Under the pieces are notes generated by a model. The model was not told where the DNA came from and did no database searches. It saw nothing but the letters and a program-made list of their open reading frames with translations. A DNA stretch of 11,220 nucleotides from assembly GCA_964427005.1 (NCBI GenBank), contig CAYRTL010000141.1:1-11220 (forward strand), in the 5' to 3' direction. Each line of letters starts with the position of its first letter. The stretch's first letter is position 1. A program made the position numbers and the translations under genes. Shown here one piece after another: positions 1 through 6,170 of the stretch. Source of the DNA: JAMXLO01 sp964427005. Its GTDB lineage: Bacteria > Pseudomonadota > Alphaproteobacteria > Acetobacterales > Acetobacteraceae.

Positions 1-651
1 AAGATCCGCGAGGACGCGCCGTTCGACAAGGTCTGCTACATCGGTTGCGGCGTCACAACTGGTATCGGCGCCGTGATGAACACAGCGAAGGTCGAGCCAG
101 GCGCCCGGTGTGTCGTGTTCGGTCTGGGCGGGATCGGCCTGAACGTCATCCAGGGTCTGCGCATGGTCGGCGCCGAGATGATCGTCGGCGTGGACCTCAA
201 CCCGCGTCGCAAGGCGATTGCCGAACAGTTCGGCATGACACATTTCGTCAATCCGAACGAAGTGCAAGGCGATCTCGTGCCGTACTTGGTGGACCTCACG
301 AAGGGTGGCGCCGACTACAGCTTCGAGTGCATCGGCAATGTGAAGGTGATGCGTCAGGCTTTGGAGTGCGCCCATCGCGGCTGGGGACAGAGCATCATCA
401 TCGGCGTTGCCGGCGCCGGCCAGGAGATCGCCACGCGTCCGTTCCAGTTGGTGACCGGGCGCGTCTGGAAGGGCACCGCATTCGGCGGCGCACGCGGGCG
501 GACGGACGTACCGCGTATTGTTGATTGGTACATGGATGGGCGCATCAACATCGACGACCTGATCACCCACACACTGCCGTTCGAGCAGATCAATGAGGGC
601 TTCGAACTGATGCGCCGCGGCGAATCGATCCGGACGGTGCTGACGTATTGA
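1..651 (+). CDS. frmA: Class III alcohol dehydrogenase / S-(hydroxymethyl)glutathione dehydrogenase, 3' part
   Basis: The gene is cut by the left window edge; 216 codons and a TGA stop remain, open from base 1. The family is a zinc- and NAD-dependent cytosolic enzyme that oxidises S-(hydroxymethyl)glutathione, the formaldehyde-glutathione adduct, and can also act on long-chain alcohols or nitrosoglutathione. Visible hallmarks are the GCGVTTGIGAV stretch just before the Rossmann fold, the nucleotide-binding motif GLGGIGLNVIQG with the acidic residue of VDLNPRR about 20 residues later, FECIGNVKVM, HRGWGQSIIIGVAGAGQEI, RPFQLVTGRVWKGTAFGG and the C-terminal SIRTVLTY. These match class III ADH closely, as I recall it from E. 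coli FrmA. The N-terminal zinc-binding domain lies outside the window. The gene runs tail to tail into the SDR gene with no spacer. The symbol could equally be adhC; class assignment is firm, the physiological substrate here is not. Confidence 0.9.
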   Translation, partial: KIREDAPFDKVCYIGCGVTTGIGAVMNTAKVEPGARCVVFGLGGIGLNVIQGLRMVGAEMIVGVDLNPRRKAIAEQFGMTHFVNPNEVQGDLVPYLVDLTKGGADYSFECIGNVKVMRQALECAHRGWGQSIIIGVAGAGQEIATRPFQLVTGRVWKGTAFGGARGRTDVPRIVDWYMDGRINIDDLITHTLPFEQINEGFELMRRGESIRTVLTY

Positions 652-1431
652 TTACAGTGCCGCGGTCAGCCCGCCATCGACCACCAGCACGTGGCCGGTG
701 ACGTAAGACGCGGCGTCGGAGGCGAGGAACACCGCGGGGCCGGCCAGTTCGTCCGGATCGCACCAGCGGCCGAGTGGCGCACGAGCGGAGATCCAGTCGT
801 TGAACTTGGCATCCGCATGCAGTGTCGCAGTCGCATCTGTCGGCACAAAGCCAGGCGCCAGCGCATTCACAGTAATCCCATGCGGCGCCAGTTCCACCGC
901 CAGCGCGCGGGTCATGCCATGCAGCCCGGCCTTGGCGGTGACGTAGCCAGGGATAGTGGGACGCGCGAGCAGTCCCATGATCGACGACACCATGATGATG
1001 CGGCCGCGCTTCACGGGCACCATCAACCGCGCAGCTTCGCGCGCGACGCGAAAATACGCGGTGAGATTGGCATCGATTACCGCCTGCCAGTCCTCATCTG
1101 TCGTCTCGAGCACCGGCTTGCGCGGAATAATGCCGGCGTTGTTGACCAGGATGTCGAGCCGACGGTGCTCCGCCTCGATCGAGCCGAACGCCGCGCGGAC
1201 GCAGGCCGCATCGGTCACATCGAATGCAAGTGTCGGTGCACCGCCCAGCTCCGCCGCGCGAGCCTGCAAAGCCTCGCGGTTGCGCCCGTGCAGCACGACC
1301 CGCGCGCCTGCTGCCGCCAGGCCTTGTGCGATCGCCCAGCCGATGCCGCGGGAACTTCCCGTGACAAGAGCGACGCGGCCGTCAAGAGCGAACCTGGACT
1401 GCATACCGGCTGACGGTGGCGGATGGTCCAT
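652..1431 (-). CDS. SDR-family oxidoreductase, gluconate 5-dehydrogenase/KduD-like
   Basis: A 259-residue classical short-chain dehydrogenase/reductase, the usual family length, predicted to be cytosolic and NAD(P)-dependent. The cofactor motif TGSSRGIG is at residues 24-31, NNAG at 97-100, the catalytic Ser at 150, Tyr163 and Lys167 in YVTAK, and the PG motif at 193-194 that precedes the substrate loop. The C-terminal VTGHVLVVDGG is typical. Overall resemblance is to SDRs that interconvert keto and hydroxy groups on sugar acids (gluconate 5-dehydrogenase, 2-deoxy-gluconate 3-dehydrogenase), which fits the sugar-acid cluster upstream; exact substrate is inference. A second in-frame ATG at residue 10 (bases 1402-1404) would give a start nearer the fold. 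Neither start has a strong Shine-Dalgarno sequence, so the start is uncertain. The gene is separated from the rest of the cluster by an opposite-strand small gene and probably has its own promoter between 1432 and 1517, though I see no clear -35/-10 pair. Confidence 0.88.
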   Translation of the reverse strand: MDHPPPSAGMQSRFALDGRVALVTGSSRGIGWAIAQGLAAAGARVVLHGRNREALQARAAELGGAPTLAFDVTDAACVRAAFGSIEAEHRRLDILVNNAGIIPRKPVLETTDEDWQAVIDANLTAYFRVAREAARLMVPVKRGRIIMVSSIMGLLARPTIPGYVTAKAGLHGMTRALAVELAPHGITVNALAPGFVPTDATATLHADAKFNDWISARAPLGRWCDPDELAGPAVFLASDAASYVTGHVLVVDGGLTAAL

Positions 1432-1517
1432 CGGGTGTCAAAGCCTCGGCGGCGAAACATAGCCGTTCAAATCCACCGTTCGATCTGTCAGTTTGCACGA
1501 CAATTCTGGGGGGTCGC

Positions 1518-1847
1518 ATGCGATTCTTCTTGCGTGCCGTATTCGCTATCATGGCTCTCACCGCTCAGCCGGGATGGGCCGCGGCACCGCGTCCGCCAGG
1601 CGACCCGCCGACGGAGCCGAGTGGCATGACGCCCTCGCAGTTCCAGGGTCTGGCTTGCCTGGGAACGGGCGTACTCGGCTCGTTGGTTGCCTACGCCTAC
1701 ACTGACATGCTGGTGGTAACAGGCGCCGTAGTCGTCAATCCGGTCGCGATTTTCGCGCCTGTGGTCGCGACCGGATTTGCCTTCGGCTGCAGCATCGGCG
1801 CGACCGCCGCACCTGGCGTCTACTGGCTGCACACCAGGCTGTACTGA
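1518..1847 (+). CDS. Small secreted or inner-membrane protein of unknown function
   Basis: A 109-residue protein I do not recognise. The N-terminus MRFFLRAVFAIMALTAQPGW with AAA at 21-23 looks like a Sec signal peptide, cleaved near residue 23. A Pro-rich linker (24-38) follows, then two hydrophobic segments at about 45-69 and 76-98 that are rich in Gly, Ala and Val and could be membrane-spanning. There are two cysteines, one at the start of the first segment (47) and one late in the second (91). The ORF stays open upstream to an ATG at 1416, but this start at 1518 is preferred because a run of six G (1508-1513) sits at Shine-Dalgarno distance and the signal peptide begins here. The gene lies alone on the plus strand between two minus-strand metabolic genes and ends 5 bp before a strong hairpin. 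No function should be inferred from position. Confidence 0.65.
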   Translation: MRFFLRAVFAIMALTAQPGWAAAPRPPGDPPTEPSGMTPSQFQGLACLGTGVLGSLVAYAYTDMLVVTGAVVVNPVAIFAPVVATGFAFGCSIGATAAPGVYWLHTRLY

Positions 1848-1852
1848 CGCAT

Positions 1853-1892
1853 CTGGGTAGTCCGCATGATGTGACCCACGCAGACTACCCAG
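1853..1892. terminator. Hairpin between convergent genes, likely bidirectional terminator
   Basis: A perfect 10-bp inverted repeat, CTGGGTAGTC (1853-1862) and GACTACCCAG (1883-1892), can extend inward by two GC pairs after one mismatch, leaving a loop of about 14 nt. It starts 5 bp after the stop of the plus-strand small gene and ends 9 bp after the stop of the minus-strand hydroxyacid dehydrogenase gene. That is where a shared terminator is expected. Neither side shows a clear T-run, so it may act with Rho or as an RNA 3'-end stabiliser. Confidence 0.65.
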
Positions 1893-1901
1893 CACTCAGC
1901 G

Positions 1902-2948
1902 CTAGCTGTTCGGGCCGCGCTCCATTGATATCGGCTGCCAGCGGCGCAACTTGGTGCTCTGCAGCACCGCCGGGTTGACGCAGCTCATCGGCCACTTGCC
2001 CTCAAGCAGCAAGGCGAGTTCGCGGCCAACGTGCCGCTTGCGCGCGGGATCGAAGCGCGCGGAAGCGGAAGCCGTGTGCGCGCTGAGGATCACGTTATCC
2101 ATCTTGAGCAGCGGATTGTTGTTGCCAGGCGGCTCGGTCTCCAGCACATCGAGCCCGGCATAGGCGATCCACTTCTCCTCCAGCGCCTTGATCAGCGCTG
2201 CTTCCTGCACTGTCGGGCCGCGGCCGGTGTTAATGAAGATGGCTGTCGGCTTCATCATGCGGAAGTGCTTTTCGCCCAGCATGCCCTCGACCTCGGGCCG
2301 CGCCGGCGCATGCATGGATACGAAGTCGGACTGCGACAGAACCTCCTCGAGCGTGGAGGGAATTACGCCATGCTCGACCATGACCAGTTCCTCGATGAAC
2401 GGGTCATAGGCGAGGATGCGCAGCCCGAACGGCTTCGCGCGCTTCGCCACCGCGCGTGCGACGTGGCCGAACGAGACCAGGCCGAGTGTCTGTCCCATCA
2501 GCCGCGGAATCTGCAACAGCGCCGGGCGGCCTTCACGCCACTTGCCTTCACGCACCATGCGATCCTGCTCGATCGTGCGGCGGAAGGTGGACAGCAGCAG
2601 CATCATCGCGTGGTCGGCCACTTCCTCGATGAAGGTATCGGGACAGTTCGTCACCGGGATGCCGCGCTCGGTTGCGGCCTTCACATCGACACTGTCCACG
2701 CCAACGCTGCCAAGCACGATGCCGCGGACGCGATCCGGGAGGCCATCAATGATCTTCTTGGTAAAGCGGATGCCCTTGGCATAGATGGCATCGGCGTCCT
2801 GGCAAAACTTTGTAAAACCGTCCTCATCGGTGGGGCCTTCGACGATTGCGGCGTCGATGCCTTCCAGCGGCTCCATCTCGAGGTCGTAGCCGCCGCCTTC
2901 AACCGTGAAGCTCGCGCCGGCGGGCGTTGCGATCTTGTACTTGGCCAA
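1902..2948 (-). CDS. D-2-hydroxyacid dehydrogenase (phosphoglycerate dehydrogenase-like)
   Basis: A 348-residue member of the D-isomer-specific 2-hydroxyacid dehydrogenase family, which reversibly reduces 2-keto acids to D-2-hydroxy acids with NAD(P)H in the cytosol (for example glyoxylate, hydroxypyruvate or longer sugar-derived keto acids). The catalytic set is present: Arg243 in NTGRG, Glu272 in ETEPP and His291 in SAHTAS. GSVGVDSVDVKAA (80-92) is the usual substrate-loop region. The Rossmann glycine motif is degenerate: GLVSFGHVARAV (156-167) has Ser and Ala where the first and third glycines of GxGxxG normally stand, followed by an acidic residue (Asp182) that favours NAD. The start is TTG: an AAGGAG ribosome site lies 8 nt upstream and overlaps the stop region of the dehydratase gene, and no ATG is better placed. 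The 14-nt gap to the dehydratase stop indicates co-transcription and probable translational coupling. Substrate not determined. Confidence 0.88.
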   Translation of the reverse strand: MAKYKIATPAGASFTVEGGGYDLEMEPLEGIDAAIVEGPTDEDGFTKFCQDADAIYAKGIRFTKKIIDGLPDRVRGIVLGSVGVDSVDVKAATERGIPVTNCPDTFIEEVADHAMMLLLSTFRRTIEQDRMVREGKWREGRPALLQIPRLMGQTLGLVSFGHVARAVAKRAKPFGLRILAYDPFIEELVMVEHGVIPSTLEEVLSQSDFVSMHAPARPEVEGMLGEKHFRMMKPTAIFINTGRGPTVQEAALIKALEEKWIAYAGLDVLETEPPGNNNPLLKMDNVILSAHTASASARFDPARKRHVGRELALLLEGKWPMSCVNPAVLQSTKLRRWQPISMERGPNS

Positions 2949-2962
2949 ATCTCAGTCTCCTT

Positions 2963-4138
2963 CTAGCTCTTCGGCGGACGCGCACGCACCGCCTTCTCGT
3001 TCACGTCGATGCCCCAGCCGGGTCCCTTCGGCAAGACGAACTCGCCGTCTTCTATTGTTGGCACGGTGACGTAGAACTCGTCGCGCCACGGCGCGCTGTC
3101 AATGTCGATCTCCATGACACGGAAGTTCGGCACGATCGCGCTGAACGTGGCGCTGATCGCACTGCACAGATGCCCGTAGAAATTATGTGGCGCAACATTA
3201 ACTTCGTAAACGTCCGCCATCGACGCGATCTTCAGCGACTCGTTCAACCCATTCCAGATCACGTCGATGATTGCCACATCGGTTGCGTAGTTGTCGAAGA
3301 ACGGCTTGAACTCGCGACGGCCGTGCAACGTCTCACATGACGCGATCGGGCAATGCGCGCCGCGCTTGATCTCGGCCAGTGCCGGGGCGTCGTGCGTGTC
3401 GATCTCCAGCCATGTGAGGTTGAACGGCGCGACGGTCTCGGCGATGCGCTTGAAGCCCTCGGTCTTGAAGTTGAAGTTGATATCCAGATGGATGCCCATC
3501 TCCGGCCCGACCGCATTGCGAATGGCCGCGAGCTGATCGCTTAGCCCGCCCAGCAGCTTGTTGTCCCAGTTCAGTTCCGGCCAGCCAGGCGTACGCCCGA
3601 AGCCCGGCACATAAGAAGTGGTCTTGCCGCCCTCGATCGGGATGATGTTGGTCTTCAGCGCCCGGAACCCGGCGCGCTTCACCTCCTCGGCATGACGCGC
3701 CAGGTCGTCGTAATTGTTCAGCGCCGGCACGCCCATCATCTGCGCGCTGCGCACGCGATACGTGCCGAAATGCGACCAGTAGACCGGAATGCGATCGCGG
3801 ATTGGGCCGCCGAACAGCGCATAGACCGGCACGCCATAGGCCTTGCCGGTAATGTCGAGCAGCGCGTTCTCGATCGCGGCGATCGCCTGCTGGTTGATAC
3901 CGCCGCGCGACTGCCGGGTGAGCACGTGCAGGTGCTGCGTGATCTGCTCGTAGCGGCGCGGGTCCTTGCCGATCAGTATCGGCGACAGGCCGCGGATCAC
4001 GTCCGACAAGCCGATGGAGCCGAAGCTTTCGTTGAACTCCGACCAGCCGATGATGCCGTCATCGGTGGTGACCTTGAGGAAGGAGAACATGCGCCAGCCG
4101 GCATCGGCCTGAAATGTCTCAACGCGTTCGATCTTCAT
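2963..4138 (-). CDS. Mandelate racemase/muconate lactonizing enzyme-family sugar-acid dehydratase
   Basis: A 391-residue enolase-superfamily protein, the usual length for acid-sugar dehydratases such as D-galactonate dehydratase. These enzymes abstract the proton alpha to a carboxylate with Mg2+ and yield 2-keto-3-deoxy sugar acids. The N-terminal capping domain (about 1-120) includes DDGIIGWSEF. In the barrel, Lys162 in LKTN ends strand 2; probable metal ligands are Asp219 (HLDINFN), Glu245 (WLEIDTHD) and Glu269 (SCETLHGR); Asp292 and His318 (VAPHN) form the likely His-Asp dyad. The K-x-N after strand 2 recalls galactonate dehydratase, whereas Asp-x-Asn at strand 3 is more like mandelate racemase. 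Glu245 is followed by Ile-Asp rather than the usual Glu-Pro, so the substrate cannot be named. The start at 4138 is chosen because AAGGGG lies 6 nt upstream and the family N-terminus begins here. The frame stays open to 4540, but that extension runs through a palindromic repeat and into the permease gene. Confidence 0.88.
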   Translation of the reverse strand: MKIERVETFQADAGWRMFSFLKVTTDDGIIGWSEFNESFGSIGLSDVIRGLSPILIGKDPRRYEQITQHLHVLTRQSRGGINQQAIAAIENALLDITGKAYGVPVYALFGGPIRDRIPVYWSHFGTYRVRSAQMMGVPALNNYDDLARHAEEVKRAGFRALKTNIIPIEGGKTTSYVPGFGRTPGWPELNWDNKLLGGLSDQLAAIRNAVGPEMGIHLDINFNFKTEGFKRIAETVAPFNLTWLEIDTHDAPALAEIKRGAHCPIASCETLHGRREFKPFFDNYATDVAIIDVIWNGLNESLKIASMADVYEVNVAPHNFYGHLCSAISATFSAIVPNFRVMEIDIDSAPWRDEFYVTVPTIEDGEFVLPKGPGWGIDVNEKAVRARPPKS

Positions 4139-4155
4139 GCATTGCCCCTTAAAGG

Positions 4156-4215
4156 TTCCCCACAAAGGCACGAAGGCACGAAGACAACCCCGTGCCTTGG
4201 TGTCTTTGTGGTGAA
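4156..4215. repeat. Imperfect palindromic intergenic repeat
   Basis: Two 25-bp arms (4156-4180 and 4191-4215) are complementary except for three mismatches, around a 10-nt loop. The core arms start CCACAAAGGCACGAAGG and end with its near complement GTGTCTTTGTGG. I recall this composition (cacaaaggcacgaag / cttcgtgtctttgtgg) as a dispersed intergenic repeat found in many bacterial genomes and often mistranslated as an HKDTK-like peptide. Copy number here cannot be checked. The element fills nearly the whole 80-bp gap between the second permease stop and the dehydratase ribosome binding site. It would form a long hairpin in the operon mRNA. Confidence 0.75.
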
Positions 4216-4218
4216 ATT

Positions 4219-5157
4219 CTATTCCTTCACCGCTCCGGTCATCGACGATACGTAGTACTCGACGAAGAACGAGTAGATCAGCGCGACCGGCACGGATCCC
4301 AGCAGGGAGCCAGCCATCAGCGCCCCCCACTGATACACATCGCCTGTCACCAACTCCGTAAGGATCGCGACCGGCACCGTCTTCTTGTCCGTGCTCTGGA
4401 TAAACGCCAGCGCGTAGATGAACTCGTTCCACGACAGGGTGAAGGCGAAGATGCCAGCCGAGATCAGCCCCGGCACGGCCAGTGGCAGCGTAATGCGGCG
4501 CAGGATCTGCAGACGCGAGGCGCCGTCGATCAGCGCACATTCCTCCAGCTCATAGGGGATGGATTTGAAATAGCCGATGAGCAGCCAGGTGCAGAACGGC
4601 ACCAGGAAGGTAGGATAGGTCAGGATCAGCGCGACCGGGTTGTCGAACAGCCCGAACTGGTAGATCAGCGTCGCCAGCGGGATGAACAGGATAGACGGCG
4701 GCACCAGATAGGCGAGATAGATCGCCAGGCCGACATGCTGGGCGCCCTTGAAGCGCAGCCGCTCGATCGCATACGCCGCCAGCACGCTGGAGCCGACCGA
4801 CAGGAAGGTGGAGGCAACCGCGATCCCCATGGTGATCATCAGCCAGCGGGGATAGTTGGTCTCGAACAGCAGCACCTCGATATTGTGCAGCGTCGGCGAG
4901 TGCACCCAGAACGGATTGAACCGGTTGTAGTCGTACATCTCCGCGTCGGGTTTGATCGCGGTGATCGCCATCCAGTAGAACGGGAACAGCAGCACGATCA
5001 CGAACAACGCCAGCGGGATATAGACCGTGATCGTGGTGCGCAGCCGGGAGTCCCAGGACAGCCGCTCGGGCCGATCGATCAGCCGTGGCGCGGCCGTCTC
5101 GATCTCGGCCGCGACCTCGGAAATCGCTTCGTCGGTACGCGCGATCGCGTCAGTCAT
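4219..5157 (-). CDS. Carbohydrate ABC transporter permease, MalG type
   Basis: A 312-residue inner-membrane permease, one of the two transmembrane subunits of a CUT1-type sugar importer. After a polar N-terminal tail of about 40 residues come hydrophobic segments near 43-65, 105-130, 138-162, 175-198, 228-250 and 280-302. The cytoplasmic coupling loop that contacts the ATPase reads ELEECALIDGASRLQILRR (203-221) with Pro225; it is a canonical EAA loop except that Cys207 replaces the first Ala of EAA. The C-terminus MTGAVKE is typical of MalG-like subunits. The start is set at 5157, where ATGACTGA overlaps the stop of the upstream permease by 8 bp and AGGGCGAAGCGA precedes it, a classic translational-coupling arrangement. 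A longer frame opens at 5193 but would need a 44-bp overlap. Specificity comes from the binding protein, so the sugar is unknown. Confidence 0.92.
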   Translation of the reverse strand: MTDAIARTDEAISEVAAEIETAAPRLIDRPERLSWDSRLRTTITVYIPLALFVIVLLFPFYWMAITAIKPDAEMYDYNRFNPFWVHSPTLHNIEVLLFETNYPRWLMITMGIAVASTFLSVGSSVLAAYAIERLRFKGAQHVGLAIYLAYLVPPSILFIPLATLIYQFGLFDNPVALILTYPTFLVPFCTWLLIGYFKSIPYELEECALIDGASRLQILRRITLPLAVPGLISAGIFAFTLSWNEFIYALAFIQSTDKKTVPVAILTELVTGDVYQWGALMAGSLLGSVPVALIYSFFVEYYVSSMTGAVKE

Positions 5158-6118
5158 TCGCTTCGCCCTGCTGCCACTTGCGCCGACCGACACCGAAGAA
5201 GCACAGCAGCGTCGCGACTATGAGGAACGGAATCATGGAGACGGCGATCGCCGCCCCCTCACCGAGCTGTGCGCCCGGGATCGCGCGCTGGAAGGCCAGC
5301 GTTCCCATCAGATGCGTGGTGTTGAACGGACCACCGCGGGTGATCGCGTAAACCAGTTGGAAGTCCGAGAAGGTGAACAGCACCGACAGAGTCAGCGCCA
5401 CGGCCAGGATCGGCATCAGCAGCGGCACGGTGATGCGGCGGAATTTCTGCCAGCCGCTCGCGCCATCAAGCAATGCCGCTTCGTACAGCGACGGAGAAAT
5501 CGTCTGCAACCCAGCCAGCAGCGTGATCGCCACGAACGGAATGCCGCGCCAGATGTTGGCGACGATAAGCGACCAGCGTGCCGGCCAAGGCGTGCCCAGG
5601 AAGTTGATGTAGGTGTCGCGCAGGTGCAGCACGTCCACCACGACATAGGAGATGATGGAGAACTGCGGCGAGTAGATCCACCACCAGGCGATCGCTGACA
5701 GCACGGTCGGAACGATCCACGGCAACAGGACGATGGCGCGGACGAATGCCTTGAACGGAATGTGGTGGTTCAGCAGCAGCGCCAGCCACAAGCCGAGTGC
5801 GAATTTCCCGACCGTCGCGACGAATGTGTAGAACAGCGTGTTGGTGACAGACATCCAGAAGATCGGGTCCTCCATCAGGTAGGAGAAGTTCTCCAGCCCG
5901 ATGAACTCGCCCGGTTGACCGATCGTCGCATCGGTCATCGAAAGCCACAGGCCCAGACCCAGCGGATAGGTCAGGAAGACGACAAGCAGCCCTATTGTCG
6001 GCAGCATGCACAGGAAGACCAGGAACGGCTTGTAGTCGAACAGCCGCGTCAGCAAGCCGTCCGGCTTGCGGGTGAAGGTCAGCCGCTGCAGGCCGATATC
6101 GGCCGTCGTTGTACCCAT
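5150..6118 (-). CDS. Carbohydrate ABC transporter permease, MalF/UgpA type
   Basis: A 322-residue inner-membrane subunit pairing with the downstream MalG-type permease. Six hydrophobic segments are visible near 32-52, 93-117, 123-148, 181-203, 232-255 and 286-309. The EAA loop YEAALLDGASGWQKFRRIT (212-230), followed by VPLLMP, carries the conserved Glu-Ala-Ala and Gly219 that dock into the ATPase. GLENFSYLMEDPIFWMSVTN after the first membrane segment is the typical periplasmic signature of this subfamily. The frame is open upstream to 6268, but that would overlap the binding-protein gene by 98 bp and cross a hairpin. The ATG at 6118 is preferred because the charged N-terminus and first membrane helix follow at the normal distance and GGGGCGGAA lies upstream. 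The 3' end overlaps the next gene by 8 bp, so the two permeases should be made in equal amounts. Confidence 0.92.
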   Translation of the reverse strand: MGTTTADIGLQRLTFTRKPDGLLTRLFDYKPFLVFLCMLPTIGLLVVFLTYPLGLGLWLSMTDATIGQPGEFIGLENFSYLMEDPIFWMSVTNTLFYTFVATVGKFALGLWLALLLNHHIPFKAFVRAIVLLPWIVPTVLSAIAWWWIYSPQFSIISYVVVDVLHLRDTYINFLGTPWPARWSLIVANIWRGIPFVAITLLAGLQTISPSLYEAALLDGASGWQKFRRITVPLLMPILAVALTLSVLFTFSDFQLVYAITRGGPFNTTHLMGTLAFQRAIPGAQLGEGAAIAVSMIPFLIVATLLCFFGVGRRKWQQGEAND

Positions 6119-6138
6119 CTTGGTTCCGCCCCTGATGC

Positions 6139-6164
6139 GGGGCGCCGCCTGCCGGCGACGCCCC
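6139..6164 (-). promoter_or_regulatory. Hairpin between binding-protein and permease genes
   Basis: Eleven-base GC-rich arms (6139-6149 and 6154-6164) pair with a single mismatch around a 4-nt loop, six bases after the binding-protein stop codon. No T-run follows, so complete termination is unlikely. In ABC importer operons such stems commonly protect the binding-protein mRNA 3' end or cause partial termination, giving more binding protein than permease. That role here is inferred from position. Confidence 0.65.
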
Positions 6165-6170
6165 TGGGTT

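Noticed and set aside
2031..2966. Plus-strand open frame of 311 codons
   Set aside because: It mirrors the 2-hydroxyacid dehydrogenase, whose catalytic residues and ribosome site are clear on the minus strand.
4139..4540. N-terminal extension of the dehydratase to 525 residues
   Set aside because: It overlaps the permease gene by over 300 bp and translates a palindromic repeat; the family N-terminus and ribosome site are at 4138.
4192..5223. Plus-strand open frame of 343 codons
   Set aside because: Antisense to the MalG-type permease gene, with low-complexity Arg/Gln/Asp composition and no domain; the opposite strand has clear membrane helices and the EAA loop.
5416..6011. Minus-strand open frames in a second register across the MalF-type permease gene
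   Set aside because: These are alternative-frame shadows of the permease gene with no start signal or domain, not evidence of a frameshift, because the permease frame itself is intact.
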